DNA from: UKL13-3 sp964392775
Lineage (GTDB): Bacteria > Bacteroidota > Bacteroidia > UKL13-3
NCBI GenBank assembly: GCA_964392775.1
Contig: CAYMRD010000005.1
Location: forward strand, 1 to 64,000
Direction: 5' to 3'
Length of the DNA stretch: 64,000 nucleotides
Shown here: positions 16,179 through 25,166 of the stretch, one piece after another
How positions within the stretch are numbered: the first letter of the stretch is position 1
Layout of the letters: each line of letters opens with the position of its first letter
The notes under the pieces: generated by a model
Seen by the model: only the letters and a program-made list of their open reading frames with translations
The model's database searches: none
What the model was told of the DNA's origin: nothing
Position numbers and translations under genes: made by a program

Positions 16179-17144
16179 TTAGTTGCAAAATGCTGAAATA
16201 AAATTCAGCGCACGGGTTTCGCTCCAATATGTTTTGTTGGGCAGATGTTCCGAGAAACCAACATGGCCACCGTGTTTTGGGGTTTCGAGGTGCAGCAGCG
16301 GATGGCGTTCTGCAATGCTTACCGGGAAACATTTTGGTGTCAGAAAAGGATCGTTGGTGGCATTGACCAACAGTGTTGGAATTTGAATTTTGGGAAGAAA
16401 TTGAAGTGCATTACATGATGCATAGTAGTGAGCGGCATTTTCAAAACCATGAAGAGGGGCTGTAAAACGATCGTCAAACTCTTTGAATGTTGTGATTGAT
16501 TCAATCCCTTTTGTGTCAATGCTTCCGGGGAATTGTTTCGCTTTGTAAATCATTTTGGCTCTTAAACTTTTCAGAAAACGGCTCATGTAAATGCGGTTGG
16601 ATAAACCGGACATTTTCTGCGCTGACGAAGCCAGATCAACAGGAACCGAAAATGCAAAAGCTGCAATGAGTAATTCGGGTACCGGATATTTTTCTTCGCC
16701 TAAGTATTTCAATAAGATATTACCACCCAGACTAAATCCTCCGGCTGCTAAAGTTTCATAATTCAACGTTTGCAGGTATTGCATCAGTGCATGAATATCT
16801 TCGGTGGCTCCGCTGTGGTAAGTGCGCAACAATTTATTGGGAACACCGCTGCAACTTCTAAAGTTCACACAGCATACATCCCATCCCTGCTCAAAAAAGT
16901 TACGTGCCATGCCTTTGACGTATTGCGAGGAAGAGCTGCCTTCGAGTCCATGAAAAAGCACAAGCAGGCGTGAACGCTTTTGTTGTAAAAAATCCAGATC
17001 CAGAAAATCACCATCAGGCAACGACATTCGTTCGCGTACATACGGAATGTCTAACCTGCGGAACAATGCAGGTACAATGGTTTCAAGGTGTGAGCCACTG
17101 AACAATTGATTGCCTTTGTAAAATGGCTCTTCAAGGTATGGCAT
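16179..17144 (-). CDS. YheT-family alpha/beta hydrolase
   Basis: 321 residues. An alpha/beta-hydrolase with oxyanion segment LFHGLEGSSSSQYV, nucleophile Ser138 in GGFSLGGN, an acid in NATNDPFL and the histidine in KHGGHVGFSE, all in family order. The opening residues (PFYKGNQLFSGSHLETI) match the YheT/UPF0017 group of presumed esterases. There is no signal peptide, so it is cytosolic. It begins 3 bp after the RNase R stop and is probably the second gene of that operon. Substrate unknown. Confidence 0.9.
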   Translation of the reverse strand: MPYLEEPFYKGNQLFSGSHLETIVPALFRRLDIPYVRERMSLPDGDFLDLDFLQQKRSRLLVLFHGLEGSSSSQYVKGMARNFFEQGWDVCCVNFRSCSGVPNKLLRTYHSGATEDIHALMQYLQTLNYETLAAGGFSLGGNILLKYLGEEKYPVPELLIAAFAFSVPVDLASSAQKMSGLSNRIYMSRFLKSLRAKMIYKAKQFPGSIDTKGIESITTFKEFDDRFTAPLHGFENAAHYYASCNALQFLPKIQIPTLLVNATNDPFLTPKCFPVSIAERHPLLHLETPKHGGHVGFSEHLPNKTYWSETRALNFISAFCN

Positions 17145-17147
17145 ATT

Positions 17148-19373
17148 TTATCGTCTCTTTTTTTTATCGCCTGATTGTTTATGACCGCGGCTGCCACGGC
17201 TTTTGGTTTTATCCTGCCTGCGCATGGCTTTTTGGATGCGAACCACTTCCGCATTTCCTGCAAAGTCAAGGTCTACCTGACGTTTTACGGTGTCGGCTCC
17301 TTTAACAACAACCTGCACCTGATCGCCCAACTGGTATTTTTTGTGGGTGCGTTTACCGATAATCCACTGGTTGTTTTCATCAAACGTATAAAAATCATCC
17401 GCTAAGCTGGCGAGGCGTACCATTCCTTCACATTTGTATTCGGTGATTTCGATATACATGCCCCATTCGGTAACGCCCGATATGATGCCCGTAAATTCTT
17501 CTCCGATAAAATCTTTGATGTACTCAACCTGTTTGTATCTAACGGAGGCACGTTCGGCATCGGCTGCCTGTATTTCCATGGCTGACGATTGCTTACACAT
17601 TTCTTCATACTGATTGGCATCAGCCGATTTGCCTTTGTGCAGGTATGAGAAGAGAAGTCGGTGCGCCATCAAATCGGGATACCTGCGGATAGGAGAGGTG
17701 AAGTGCGTATAATAATCGAATGCCAGTCCATAGTGACTTGTTTTTTTTGTTGAGTAGTAAGCCTTCATCATACTCCTCACCGCCATTTGCTGGATGATGT
17801 TTTGTTCAGGTTTTCCTTCAACCTCCGTCAGCAATTCGTTAAACGATTGCGCAATGGCTTTGGCCGAAGTGGTTTGAATGCGGTATCCGAAGCGGGATGC
17901 AAAGGTTGAGAACAACCGCAGCTTTTCGTCACTTGGATGTTCGTGTACCCTGTAAACAAACGTTTTGAGGTTATCGCCTTTGCCCATTTTATGAACATCT
18001 TCGGCAACGGTACGGTTGGCCAGCAACATAAATTCTTCGATGAGCTTATGGGCATCTTTGCGAATTTTTTTATAGATACCAACCGGCTTAAAGTTTTCGT
18101 CCAGTTTAAACTTTACTTCCTCGGTTTCAAAGTTTACGGCTCCGTTTTTAAAACGTTTTTCTTTCAGCTTTTTTGCAATGGTATTGAGGATTGAGAGTTC
18201 CGAAGCCAAATCTCCTTCACCTGATTCAAGACGCTCCTGAGCTTCTTCATACGAAAATCTTCTGCGCGAGTAGATGACCGTTTTGCCCAAGCGGTGTTTC
18301 AATACGTCACCATTTTCATTCATTTCGAAGATGGCCGAGAAGGTGAGTTTTTCTTCATTGGGGCGCAATGAACAGACTCCATTCGAAAGTTTTTCGGGAA
18401 GCATGGGAATGGTGCGGTCTACCAGATAAACCGAAGTTGCCCTGCGCAACGCCTCATCATCCAGTTGTGTGCCGGGACTTACGTAATGCGATACATCGGC
18501 AATATGCACTCCGATTTCATAGTTGCCATTTTTGAGTTGTTGAAATGAAATGGCATCATCAAAATCCTTGGCATCTTCAGGGTCGATGGTGAATGTCAGG
18601 ATTTTTCTAAAGTCTTCACGTTTGGCAATTTCTGCTGATGTAATTTCTGTCGACAATTTTTCGGCTTCGTGTTCCACTGCTTCCGGAAACTTGATTGCAA
18701 ATCCGAACTCGGCAATGATGGCATGCATCTCCGTTTCATGTTCACCGGGTTTGCCAAGCACTTCGATGATTTCTCCCAGAGGGTTGTTATCTTCAGGGTT
18801 CCACTGGGTAATACGTGCAATGGCTTTGTCGCCTGTTTTGGCTTTATTCAGTTTGGTTAATGGAATGTATATTTCGGCATACATCTTCGGATCATCCGGA
18901 TCCAGCAATGCGTAATTTGCATTGACTTCAAGTACACCCACAAACTCGGTTTTGTTCCGCTTGATGATCTCAACAATCTCTCCCGAAATCCGGTCGGCAC
19001 CACGGCCTCTGTTAAATACATTTACTTTAACAATATCACCATTGAGGGCAGTGTTCAGGTTTTCGGCTCCAACATAAATATCTTCTTTATCTTCGGTGGG
19101 AATCACAAATCCGGCCCCCCGCTGGGTAATTTGCAACCGGCCTTCTGTAAAAGCCGGAACAAATAAGGCAGTGTATTTTCCGGTTGCTATCTCTTCAATC
19201 AATCCTTCCTTCTCCAGTTGTTTTATCAGTCTGATGATCTTATCCCGTCCGGCTCCACTGGTAATATCCAGATGTGCGGCTATTTGCTTGTAGTTGTATG
19301 CTTTTTTGCGGTTTTGTGCAAAAAGGTTTTCAATAGAACGTCTCAGTTGTTTGTCGTTGCTTTCTTTTGTCAT
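17148..19373 (-). CDS. rnr: Ribonuclease R
   Basis: 741 residues. A 3'-5' exoribonuclease that degrades structured RNA. The order is an N-terminal winged helix (about 1-70), cold-shock domains (about 75-230), the RNB catalytic core with the metal-binding DPEDAKDFDDAIS and later HFTSPIRRYPDLMAHR, an S1 domain (EFTGIISGVTEWGMYIEI) and a basic tail ending KSRGSRGHKQSGDKKKRR. Length and layout are normal. The downstream YheT hydrolase follows at 3 bp. Confidence 0.96.
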   Translation of the reverse strand: MTKESNDKQLRRSIENLFAQNRKKAYNYKQIAAHLDITSGAGRDKIIRLIKQLEKEGLIEEIATGKYTALFVPAFTEGRLQITQRGAGFVIPTEDKEDIYVGAENLNTALNGDIVKVNVFNRGRGADRISGEIVEIIKRNKTEFVGVLEVNANYALLDPDDPKMYAEIYIPLTKLNKAKTGDKAIARITQWNPEDNNPLGEIIEVLGKPGEHETEMHAIIAEFGFAIKFPEAVEHEAEKLSTEITSAEIAKREDFRKILTFTIDPEDAKDFDDAISFQQLKNGNYEIGVHIADVSHYVSPGTQLDDEALRRATSVYLVDRTIPMLPEKLSNGVCSLRPNEEKLTFSAIFEMNENGDVLKHRLGKTVIYSRRRFSYEEAQERLESGEGDLASELSILNTIAKKLKEKRFKNGAVNFETEEVKFKLDENFKPVGIYKKIRKDAHKLIEEFMLLANRTVAEDVHKMGKGDNLKTFVYRVHEHPSDEKLRLFSTFASRFGYRIQTTSAKAIAQSFNELLTEVEGKPEQNIIQQMAVRSMMKAYYSTKKTSHYGLAFDYYTHFTSPIRRYPDLMAHRLLFSYLHKGKSADANQYEEMCKQSSAMEIQAADAERASVRYKQVEYIKDFIGEEFTGIISGVTEWGMYIEITEYKCEGMVRLASLADDFYTFDENNQWIIGKRTHKKYQLGDQVQVVVKGADTVKRQVDLDFAGNAEVVRIQKAMRRQDKTKSRGSRGHKQSGDKKKRR

Positions 19374-19483
19374 AAACGTATTCGCTAATTCATTGATAAA
19401 AGTAATTCTTCGAACAGTAAACAGGGCAATTTAGTTATGCACGATGCGCGTACAACTCAATGGTTAATATTATATTAACAGAC

Positions 19484-19634
19484 TCCGGATATTGTCAGGT
19501 AAACGTATTCTATTCCCGGTACCCCTGGCCCTAAAAGGAATTCCGCGCACAAGTCTTTTAGAAAGTGTGCGGTTGGCCCCCGTCAGGGGCAGGGGGAGGC
19601 AGGTTGACATCTTCCCGGCAGGCATTTTCTATTA
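19484..19634. repeat. Intergenic palindromic element, copy B
   Basis: Related to the elements at 1519 and 36282. It shares the outer GGATATTGTCAGG / GGTTGACATCTTCC arms, the internal CGCGCACAAGTCTTTTAGAAAGTGTGCG hairpin region (19544-19570) and a CCGTCAGGGGCAGGGG block. It occupies most of the 19374-19726 spacer between RNase R and the sensor kinase; the remainder shows nothing clear. Confidence 0.7.
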
Positions 19635-19726
19635 AATTTTAGACGAGGCATTCGATTGATCATTGTTAAATGGTAATATGCAAAGAATTGCAAGAAATGT
19701 TTTTATCTTGCGTTGTAATTTATCCC

Positions 19727-21682
19727 ATGAAAAAAGGACTTCTTCTTGTTTTAATGATTTATGCCCTCCCGCTTTTGGCAGCGCAAAGGCTTGAAGATGG
19801 CGTTATCAATATAACAAGGGAGGATCTTGAACAAGGTATTAAGCTGGATGGTCAGTGGTCTTTTTACTGGCAACAAACATTTGGCAGCCATCAGTCTTCA
19901 TCAGCAACTCGTCAAAATATCCCGGTTCCCGGATATTGGGGATTGATAGGTTATCCGGCTAAAGGGCATGGACTTTATACAGTTAAAATTATTTCTCAGG
20001 ATGTTAAGGGAAAACGGTGTGCAATTAATATTGCAAGCATTTGCAATAATTACAAACTTTATATTGATGGGATTTTAAGAGATTCGGTAGGGAAGTTTGC
20101 AACTTCCGAGCAAGATGCCCGTCCTGATTATCATCCCAAAATGATCCGGTTTATTCCTCAGGGTGATACAATAGAAATTGCATTTGAGGTATCTAATTAT
20201 TTTTACAGGGAGGGTGGGTTAAACTATACCATTGTATTGGGGTATGCTCATACAATTGGTTCTCTCTTTAATCATACACTGATGTTAGATGCTTTTATGG
20301 CAGGAGTTCTTTTAATCATGTTTTTTTATTTCATAGCCTACTATTATAGCCGTCCGGGAGATTATACAGCGCTATTCTTCTCGCTTTTATGCTTTTTTTC
20401 GGCAATGCGTATTGTAACTACCGGACAAATCCTCATCAGGCAAATAGGATTTCCTCTGCCATGGGAGTGGCTGTACCGGCTGGAGTTTACCTCTATTATT
20501 CTGATTCCAATGTTTGGGGTACTCTATCTCTCAAGTTTGCTGGAACAAAAAACGTATAAAAAATGGGTGATTTCAGCAGTTGTTATGGGCATTGCTTTGT
20601 CGCTTGCAGCAATCCTGCTCGATAGCTATTATGCTTCTTATACCATGCCCGTTTTACGTTATTATGCACTGGCTCAGTTGTTGTTTTTGCTGTTTGTGGT
20701 TAGCAGGGCTGTTATGCTGAATTTACACCCTCTCGCCCGCCTGGCCGGTTTGGGGTATGTGGTGGTTTTTGCGTTAGGTATCAATGATGTTTTGTATTCA
20801 AAAGGACTGGTTCACACACAATACCTGCTACCTGTTGGAATCATTGTTTATGTGTTTATCCAGGCAATTGTGCTTACCCGTAAGTTTGCCGGCTCTTTTA
20901 ATGAAGTGGAACAGTTGTCGGTAAAGTTGCAAAGTATCAATCGAAATCAGGAACATATTATTGACCAGAGAACTGCGGAGCTGGAAAACTACAATACCAT
21001 TAAGAATAAAATTTTTGCAATTATCAGTCACGACCTAAGGGCTCCTATTGCAACTTTAAGCAGTGTGCTGAAGCTTTTGGAGGATGCCGATGATAAAACT
21101 GTATCTGAATTGCGAATGTATTTTAAGGGCATTCAGCGCAGTGTAGATAATCTCAATTTAACGATTGAGAATTTGTTGTCATGGTCACAAAGTCAGATTA
21201 ATGGAATTACGATCAATCCGTCGGTTGTTGACTTAAATAAAGAGGTTGATCATGTGATTGGGCTGTATAGTTTAGCGGCTTTACAAAAGGAAATTTCATT
21301 ATTATGTAATTTAGACGAACGGCTTAGTGTTGTTGTTGATAAAGCACACCTGAATCTTATGCTGAGGAATATTATCAGTAATTCGCTCAAGTTTACCAAT
21401 GTGGGCGGTTCGATATCAATTACCTGCAATGAGTCTGAAACAGGTTTTGTTGAGTTGTGTATTGTCGACAATGGAACGGGAATTCATCAGGAGAAACTGG
21501 ATCAGCTTTTTAACCCGATGGTGCATTATACGTCTTATGGTACCCAAAATGAAAAGGGAACCGGATTGGGGTTGATACTTTGCAAAGAATATATAGAGCG
21601 CAATGGCGGGCGCATTGCGATTGAAAGCTCACCGGGAATTGGATCAACGGTTTGTTTATGGCTGCCTAAGCCTTCCAACTGA
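19727..21682 (+). CDS. 7TMR-DISM sensor histidine kinase
   Basis: 651 residues. A signal peptide (KKGLLLVLMIYALPLLAAQ), an extracytoplasmic beta-sandwich domain (about 20-185, with GYWGLIGYPAKGHGLYTVKI), seven membrane spans (about 190-400) of the 7TMR-DISM type, a short coiled segment, a HisKA domain with ISHDLRAPIATLSS and an HATPase domain with NIISNSLKFT, VDNGTGI and KGTGLGLILCKEY. The start ATG 19727 gives a proper signal peptide; the longer frame does not. No response regulator is adjacent. The 3' end overlaps the convergent thioesterase gene by 27 bp. Confidence 0.92.
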   Translation: MKKGLLLVLMIYALPLLAAQRLEDGVINITREDLEQGIKLDGQWSFYWQQTFGSHQSSSATRQNIPVPGYWGLIGYPAKGHGLYTVKIISQDVKGKRCAINIASICNNYKLYIDGILRDSVGKFATSEQDARPDYHPKMIRFIPQGDTIEIAFEVSNYFYREGGLNYTIVLGYAHTIGSLFNHTLMLDAFMAGVLLIMFFYFIAYYYSRPGDYTALFFSLLCFFSAMRIVTTGQILIRQIGFPLPWEWLYRLEFTSIILIPMFGVLYLSSLLEQKTYKKWVISAVVMGIALSLAAILLDSYYASYTMPVLRYYALAQLLFLLFVVSRAVMLNLHPLARLAGLGYVVVFALGINDVLYSKGLVHTQYLLPVGIIVYVFIQAIVLTRKFAGSFNEVEQLSVKLQSINRNQEHIIDQRTAELENYNTIKNKIFAIISHDLRAPIATLSSVLKLLEDADDKTVSELRMYFKGIQRSVDNLNLTIENLLSWSQSQINGITINPSVVDLNKEVDHVIGLYSLAALQKEISLLCNLDERLSVVVDKAHLNLMLRNIISNSLKFTNVGGSISITCNESETGFVELCIVDNGTGIHQEKLDQLFNPMVHYTSYGTQNEKGTGLGLILCKEYIERNGGRIAIESSPGIGSTVCLWLPKPSN

Positions 21683-22093
21683 AATTAAGAAAGCCTCCGG
21701 CACATTGACCGTTTTCCGTTCGTTATAATCAAAACAAACCATGCCTGTTTTGGCTTCGCACACCAAACTGTCGTCTTTGGTTTTTGAAAAACGATAGTAT
21801 AAGTCAAAGCTGCGAGCGCCAAAATCTGCGGCAGCAACCTCAATGCGCAACTCTTCACCATAAAAGCATTCCTGCCTGTATACAATTGCGGTATCTCCCA
21901 TAATTACACCTACTCCGGCCAAATCCATTTCACTGTATTGCATCTGTGCAAAAAAGCGCATGCGGGCTTCATGCATAAAGCTCAGGTAAACATCGTTGCT
22001 CATGTGGTTCCCGTAATTCAAATCGCTGATGCGCACCTGAATAGTGGTGCTAAATGGAAAGTGCTCAGGTAATTGAAGTTTAATTCGACTCAT
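21656..22093 (-). CDS. 4HBT-type acyl-CoA thioesterase
   Basis: 145 residues with the hotdog-fold thioesterase pattern: VRISDLNYGNHMSNDVYLSF followed by EARMRFF, in which the Asp at the start of the block is the usual catalytic acid of the YbgC/FadM type. Such enzymes hydrolyse acyl-CoA or acyl-ACP. It is a single gene, convergent with the kinase at 19727. Substrate unknown. Confidence 0.88.
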   Translation of the reverse strand: MSRIKLQLPEHFPFSTTIQVRISDLNYGNHMSNDVYLSFMHEARMRFFAQMQYSEMDLAGVGVIMGDTAIVYRQECFYGEELRIEVAAADFGARSFDLYYRFSKTKDDSLVCEAKTGMVCFDYNERKTVNVPEAFLISVGRLRQP

Positions 22094-22202
22094 GCTGCAA
22101 TATTAAAGGGCTTTCCAATGATTATTGGTGCTGTAAGTTAAATTTCAGGTTAATTTCAGGGATACTTTGCAGGTTTCAGTTTTTCTTTTAGGTTTGAAGC
22201 AG

Positions 22203-23375
22203 ATGAATATTGCAGAAGTAGTCTTTTGGATAAGCTTGGGGGTTATCTTTTACACTTTTGTGGGGTATGCTTTGGTGGTGTTGATATTGGTAAAGATAAA
22301 AGAATGGCTTGTTCCCGTTAAAATATATGATATGCAGTATGAACCGGACGTTTCGCTAGTGGTTCCTTGTTTTAATGAGGGAGCAGTATTGGAGAATAAA
22401 GTTCAGAACTGTTTTGAGCTGGATTATCCAAAGGATAAGCTGCATCTGGTGTTCATTACAGACGGTTCGGATGACGGTTCCAATGAATACCTGAATGGTG
22501 TGGCCGGAATAAAAGTATTACATGAACAAATACGGTTAGGTAAATCGGTAGCCGAGAACAGGGCCATGCAATACATCCAAACACCGGTTGTTATTTTTAG
22601 TGATGCCAATACTCGCTTAAATAAAGAAGCCATTCGTGAAATTGTTAAGCATTATAAGGATGAAAAAGTGGGCGCAGTTGCCGGAGAGAAGCGTATCATG
22701 GCAAGCGATAAAGATTCGGCACCGGCTGCGGGTGAGGGCTTTTACTGGAAATACGAATCCTATCTTAAAAAATTAGATTCACGTCTGCATTCTGTTGTTG
22801 GTGGTGCGGGAGAGCTTATCTCATTCCGCTCAGCATTGTTTACGCCTTTAGAAGAAGATACAATTTTGGATGATTTTATTCAATCCATGCGTATCACGCT
22901 GCGTGGATACAGGGTTGTATACGAGCCTAAAGCTTATGCAGAAGAGACGGCATCGGCAACGGTGAAAGAAGAGCTGAAACGAAAAGTAAGAATTAGTGCC
23001 GGGGCCTGGCAGGCAATGACACGCTTAGGACAGGCATTCAATCCGTTTCACAATCTGGCAATAGCGTTTTCATTTATATCACATAAGGTTTTCAGGTGGA
23101 CAGTTACTCCACTTGCTTTAATGCTGTTGATTCCGGCAAATTATTATTTGCACCATACGCTGGGTGGAATTTATTCGCTTATCGGGGTTGCCCAGATTGT
23201 GTTTTACCTGTTCGCCTTATTGGGATGGTATCTGGAGAACCGGAAGATACACGTAAAGCTGGTGTTTATACCCTATTACTTTTTTATGACTAACTGGTGT
23301 ATGTATCTCGGCTTTAAACGGTTTATGACGGATAGTCAGTCGTCTAAATGGGAACGCGTTGAACGGATCATATAG
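22203..23375 (+). CDS. Membrane glycosyltransferase family 2
   Basis: 390 residues. An N-terminal span (VFWISLGVIFYTFVGYALVVLIL), then a GT-A domain with VSLVVPCFNEG, FITDGSDDGSNEY, the metal-site FSDANTR, an acceptor block EEDTILDDF and a product block KVRISAGAWQAM (QxxRW-like position), ending with three or four C-terminal spans. This layout fits processive or polyprenol-linked transferases that build surface polysaccharides. The start is ATG 22203; a longer frame is less likely. No other polysaccharide genes are adjacent. Confidence 0.9.
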   Translation: MNIAEVVFWISLGVIFYTFVGYALVVLILVKIKEWLVPVKIYDMQYEPDVSLVVPCFNEGAVLENKVQNCFELDYPKDKLHLVFITDGSDDGSNEYLNGVAGIKVLHEQIRLGKSVAENRAMQYIQTPVVIFSDANTRLNKEAIREIVKHYKDEKVGAVAGEKRIMASDKDSAPAAGEGFYWKYESYLKKLDSRLHSVVGGAGELISFRSALFTPLEEDTILDDFIQSMRITLRGYRVVYEPKAYAEETASATVKEELKRKVRISAGAWQAMTRLGQAFNPFHNLAIAFSFISHKVFRWTVTPLALMLLIPANYYLHHTLGGIYSLIGVAQIVFYLFALLGWYLENRKIHVKLVFIPYYFFMTNWCMYLGFKRFMTDSQSSKWERVERII

Positions 23376-23376
23376 G

Positions 23377-24432
23377 TTATTGAGGCCTGTACTTACTCAG
23401 TTTTAAAATCTTGTCTACATCCGTATCATTCATCAGTTGCTGCAATGTAACCTGAGGATTTTCCTGCATGTATTTCCGCACCAGTTGCAGTCCGGCCCAT
23501 GTGCCAATCATCGGTGACGATTCAGCCGGAACACCATCGGCAGACGTAAAAGGTCCGTCATTGAAGTAACGCATAAACTGCGAGGGTTCATTCTCAAACA
23601 ATAATTTTTTCTCGATAAAATGAGTCCACATCTGGGCCTCATTTTCCGTGCTCCATTTCAGTTGGTTTGCTGTATATCCCATGATGACGGAATCAGGCAC
23701 ATCAGGTAACAGGGCTTTGGTAAAGTAACGAACCTTGCCTTCCTGAATCATCATGGCCAAAAAACGTTTGTCTTTGGTTGTTTGCGATTCATAATTGCGG
23801 ATGGCTAAGGCTTTGATGGCATTGGGCGCAATATATTCAGGCTGCAATTTGCGGATCATAAATTCCGGAAATTCGTAGGCCCGGTAATAGTTGATAAACC
23901 GTTTGTTCATGTACATGTCCAGCCCAATACAAATAGCGCTGTCGTAAGTAATATTGGCATATCCGAACTCCGAGATAAACGTAATAAAGGCAGGTATCTG
24001 CCGGCCGGGGAACGTTTCCTTGTAGATACTCATGGCATTGCTCAGTTGAGATTCAATACCGCTCATATCTTTAAACATGGAGTCAACGGTTTGGTGCAGT
24101 TCAATAAGTGGTTTGTATGAGAGCAACATTTGCATCGGCTTTACAAAAAGAGAATCATCCGGAGAGTACGGCATGTTCAGAATATCTCTTGCATACGAGC
24201 TGTAAAACGATCCGTATTTTTTATACAGGTTTAGCAGTTCGGGTTGCGGTTGCCTGGGATTAACGGCAAAGAGTTCGTTCTCAAAACGCATAAGCTTAAC
24301 CGAAATATGCTCTTTGGGAGTGATTTCTGGTTGTGTCTTGTTTTGGCAACCATTGCATCCGGCCAATACCAGAAGTGTGTACAATAAGCCTACATATTGT
24401 AATTTCGCGGTCGTACATTTGAGCATTCTCAT
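23377..24432 (-). CDS. gldB: Gliding motility / T9SS lipoprotein GldB
   Basis: 351 residues. The lipoprotein signal LLYTLLVLAGCNGC is followed by a domain containing RFENELFAVNPRQPQPEL, KYGSFYSSYARDILNMP, IPAFITFISEFGYANI and CIGLDMYMNKRF, all characteristic of GldB. GldB is required for gliding in Flavobacterium and associated with type IX secretion. The start is ATG 24432 (or 24426), 16 bp from the divergent beta-barrel gene; the longer open frame overlapping that gene is an artefact. Proximity to nadE is a familiar gldB neighbourhood. Confidence 0.9.
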   Translation of the reverse strand: MRMLKCTTAKLQYVGLLYTLLVLAGCNGCQNKTQPEITPKEHISVKLMRFENELFAVNPRQPQPELLNLYKKYGSFYSSYARDILNMPYSPDDSLFVKPMQMLLSYKPLIELHQTVDSMFKDMSGIESQLSNAMSIYKETFPGRQIPAFITFISEFGYANITYDSAICIGLDMYMNKRFINYYRAYEFPEFMIRKLQPEYIAPNAIKALAIRNYESQTTKDKRFLAMMIQEGKVRYFTKALLPDVPDSVIMGYTANQLKWSTENEAQMWTHFIEKKLLFENEPSQFMRYFNDGPFTSADGVPAESSPMIGTWAGLQLVRKYMQENPQVTLQQLMNDTDVDKILKLSKYRPQ

Positions 24433-24448
24433 AACGGCAAAAGTAACG

Positions 24449-25159
24449 ATGAAGCGACTAATTATTGCAGTGTTATTCCTGATGTTGGTATCAGGAGTAT
24501 CGGCACAGGTAAAAATAGGCTTAAGAGCGGCTCTGCAACTTACATGGAGTAGTCCCGACAATAAAAATACATCGACCAATGGATCCAGAGTGAATTTTGG
24601 ATACGGGATTACCATTGATAAATACTTCACTGAGAATTATGCTATTGGAAGCGAGTTTACACTTCAATACTTCGGAACGAATTTAAGTTTAGCCGAAAGT
24701 AAATATACCTCGGTAACTCATAACGGAACAGTGATTCCGGCTACAGGTGCGCTTACTTACAACTACCGTATGCAGTATATTCAGATTCCTGTTTTGCTTA
24801 AAATGCGAACCAAAGAAATCGGGTATATGCGTTATTATGCCGAGTTTGGAGCTGCTGCCGGATTTCTGACGAGAGCCAAAGCTGATGTAACGATGGGTAC
24901 ATTTGCATTGACGGAGGTGAATGTGAACAAACCGGATGAAGAAGATAAATTCACCATCGATCCAACCGGCTATCAGGATGGGGTGAGTTCCTTTCGGGGA
25001 TCCATCATTGTTGGTGGCGGATTTATGTATAATATGTTTAGCGAAAGTTACCTGACGGTTGGTTTAAGATATGATCGTTCGTTTACCAGTTTTACGGAAG
25101 ATGATCGCTGGAAAACCGGTTTGAACGGATTGGTGTTAAATGTAGGTTTTTTATTTTAA
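24449..25159 (+). CDS. PorT-like outer membrane beta-barrel protein
   Basis: 236 residues. The signal peptide is MKRLIIAVLFLMLVSGVSA, then alternating beta strands typical of small barrels (VKIGLRAALQLTW, YAIGSEFTLQYF, YIQIPVLLKMR, YMRYYAEFGAAAGF, YLTVGLRYDRSFTSF) and a C-terminal LNVGFLF ending in Phe, the usual outer-membrane assembly signal. It belongs to the outer-membrane protein beta-barrel (PorT-like) group. Its start is 16 bp from that of gldB on the other strand, and nadE follows after 7 bp. A role with GldB is only suggested by position. Confidence 0.85.
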   Translation: MKRLIIAVLFLMLVSGVSAQVKIGLRAALQLTWSSPDNKNTSTNGSRVNFGYGITIDKYFTENYAIGSEFTLQYFGTNLSLAESKYTSVTHNGTVIPATGALTYNYRMQYIQIPVLLKMRTKEIGYMRYYAEFGAAAGFLTRAKADVTMGTFALTEVNVNKPDEEDKFTIDPTGYQDGVSSFRGSIIVGGGFMYNMFSESYLTVGLRYDRSFTSFTEDDRWKTGLNGLVLNVGFLF

Positions 25160-25166
25160 TTATTGA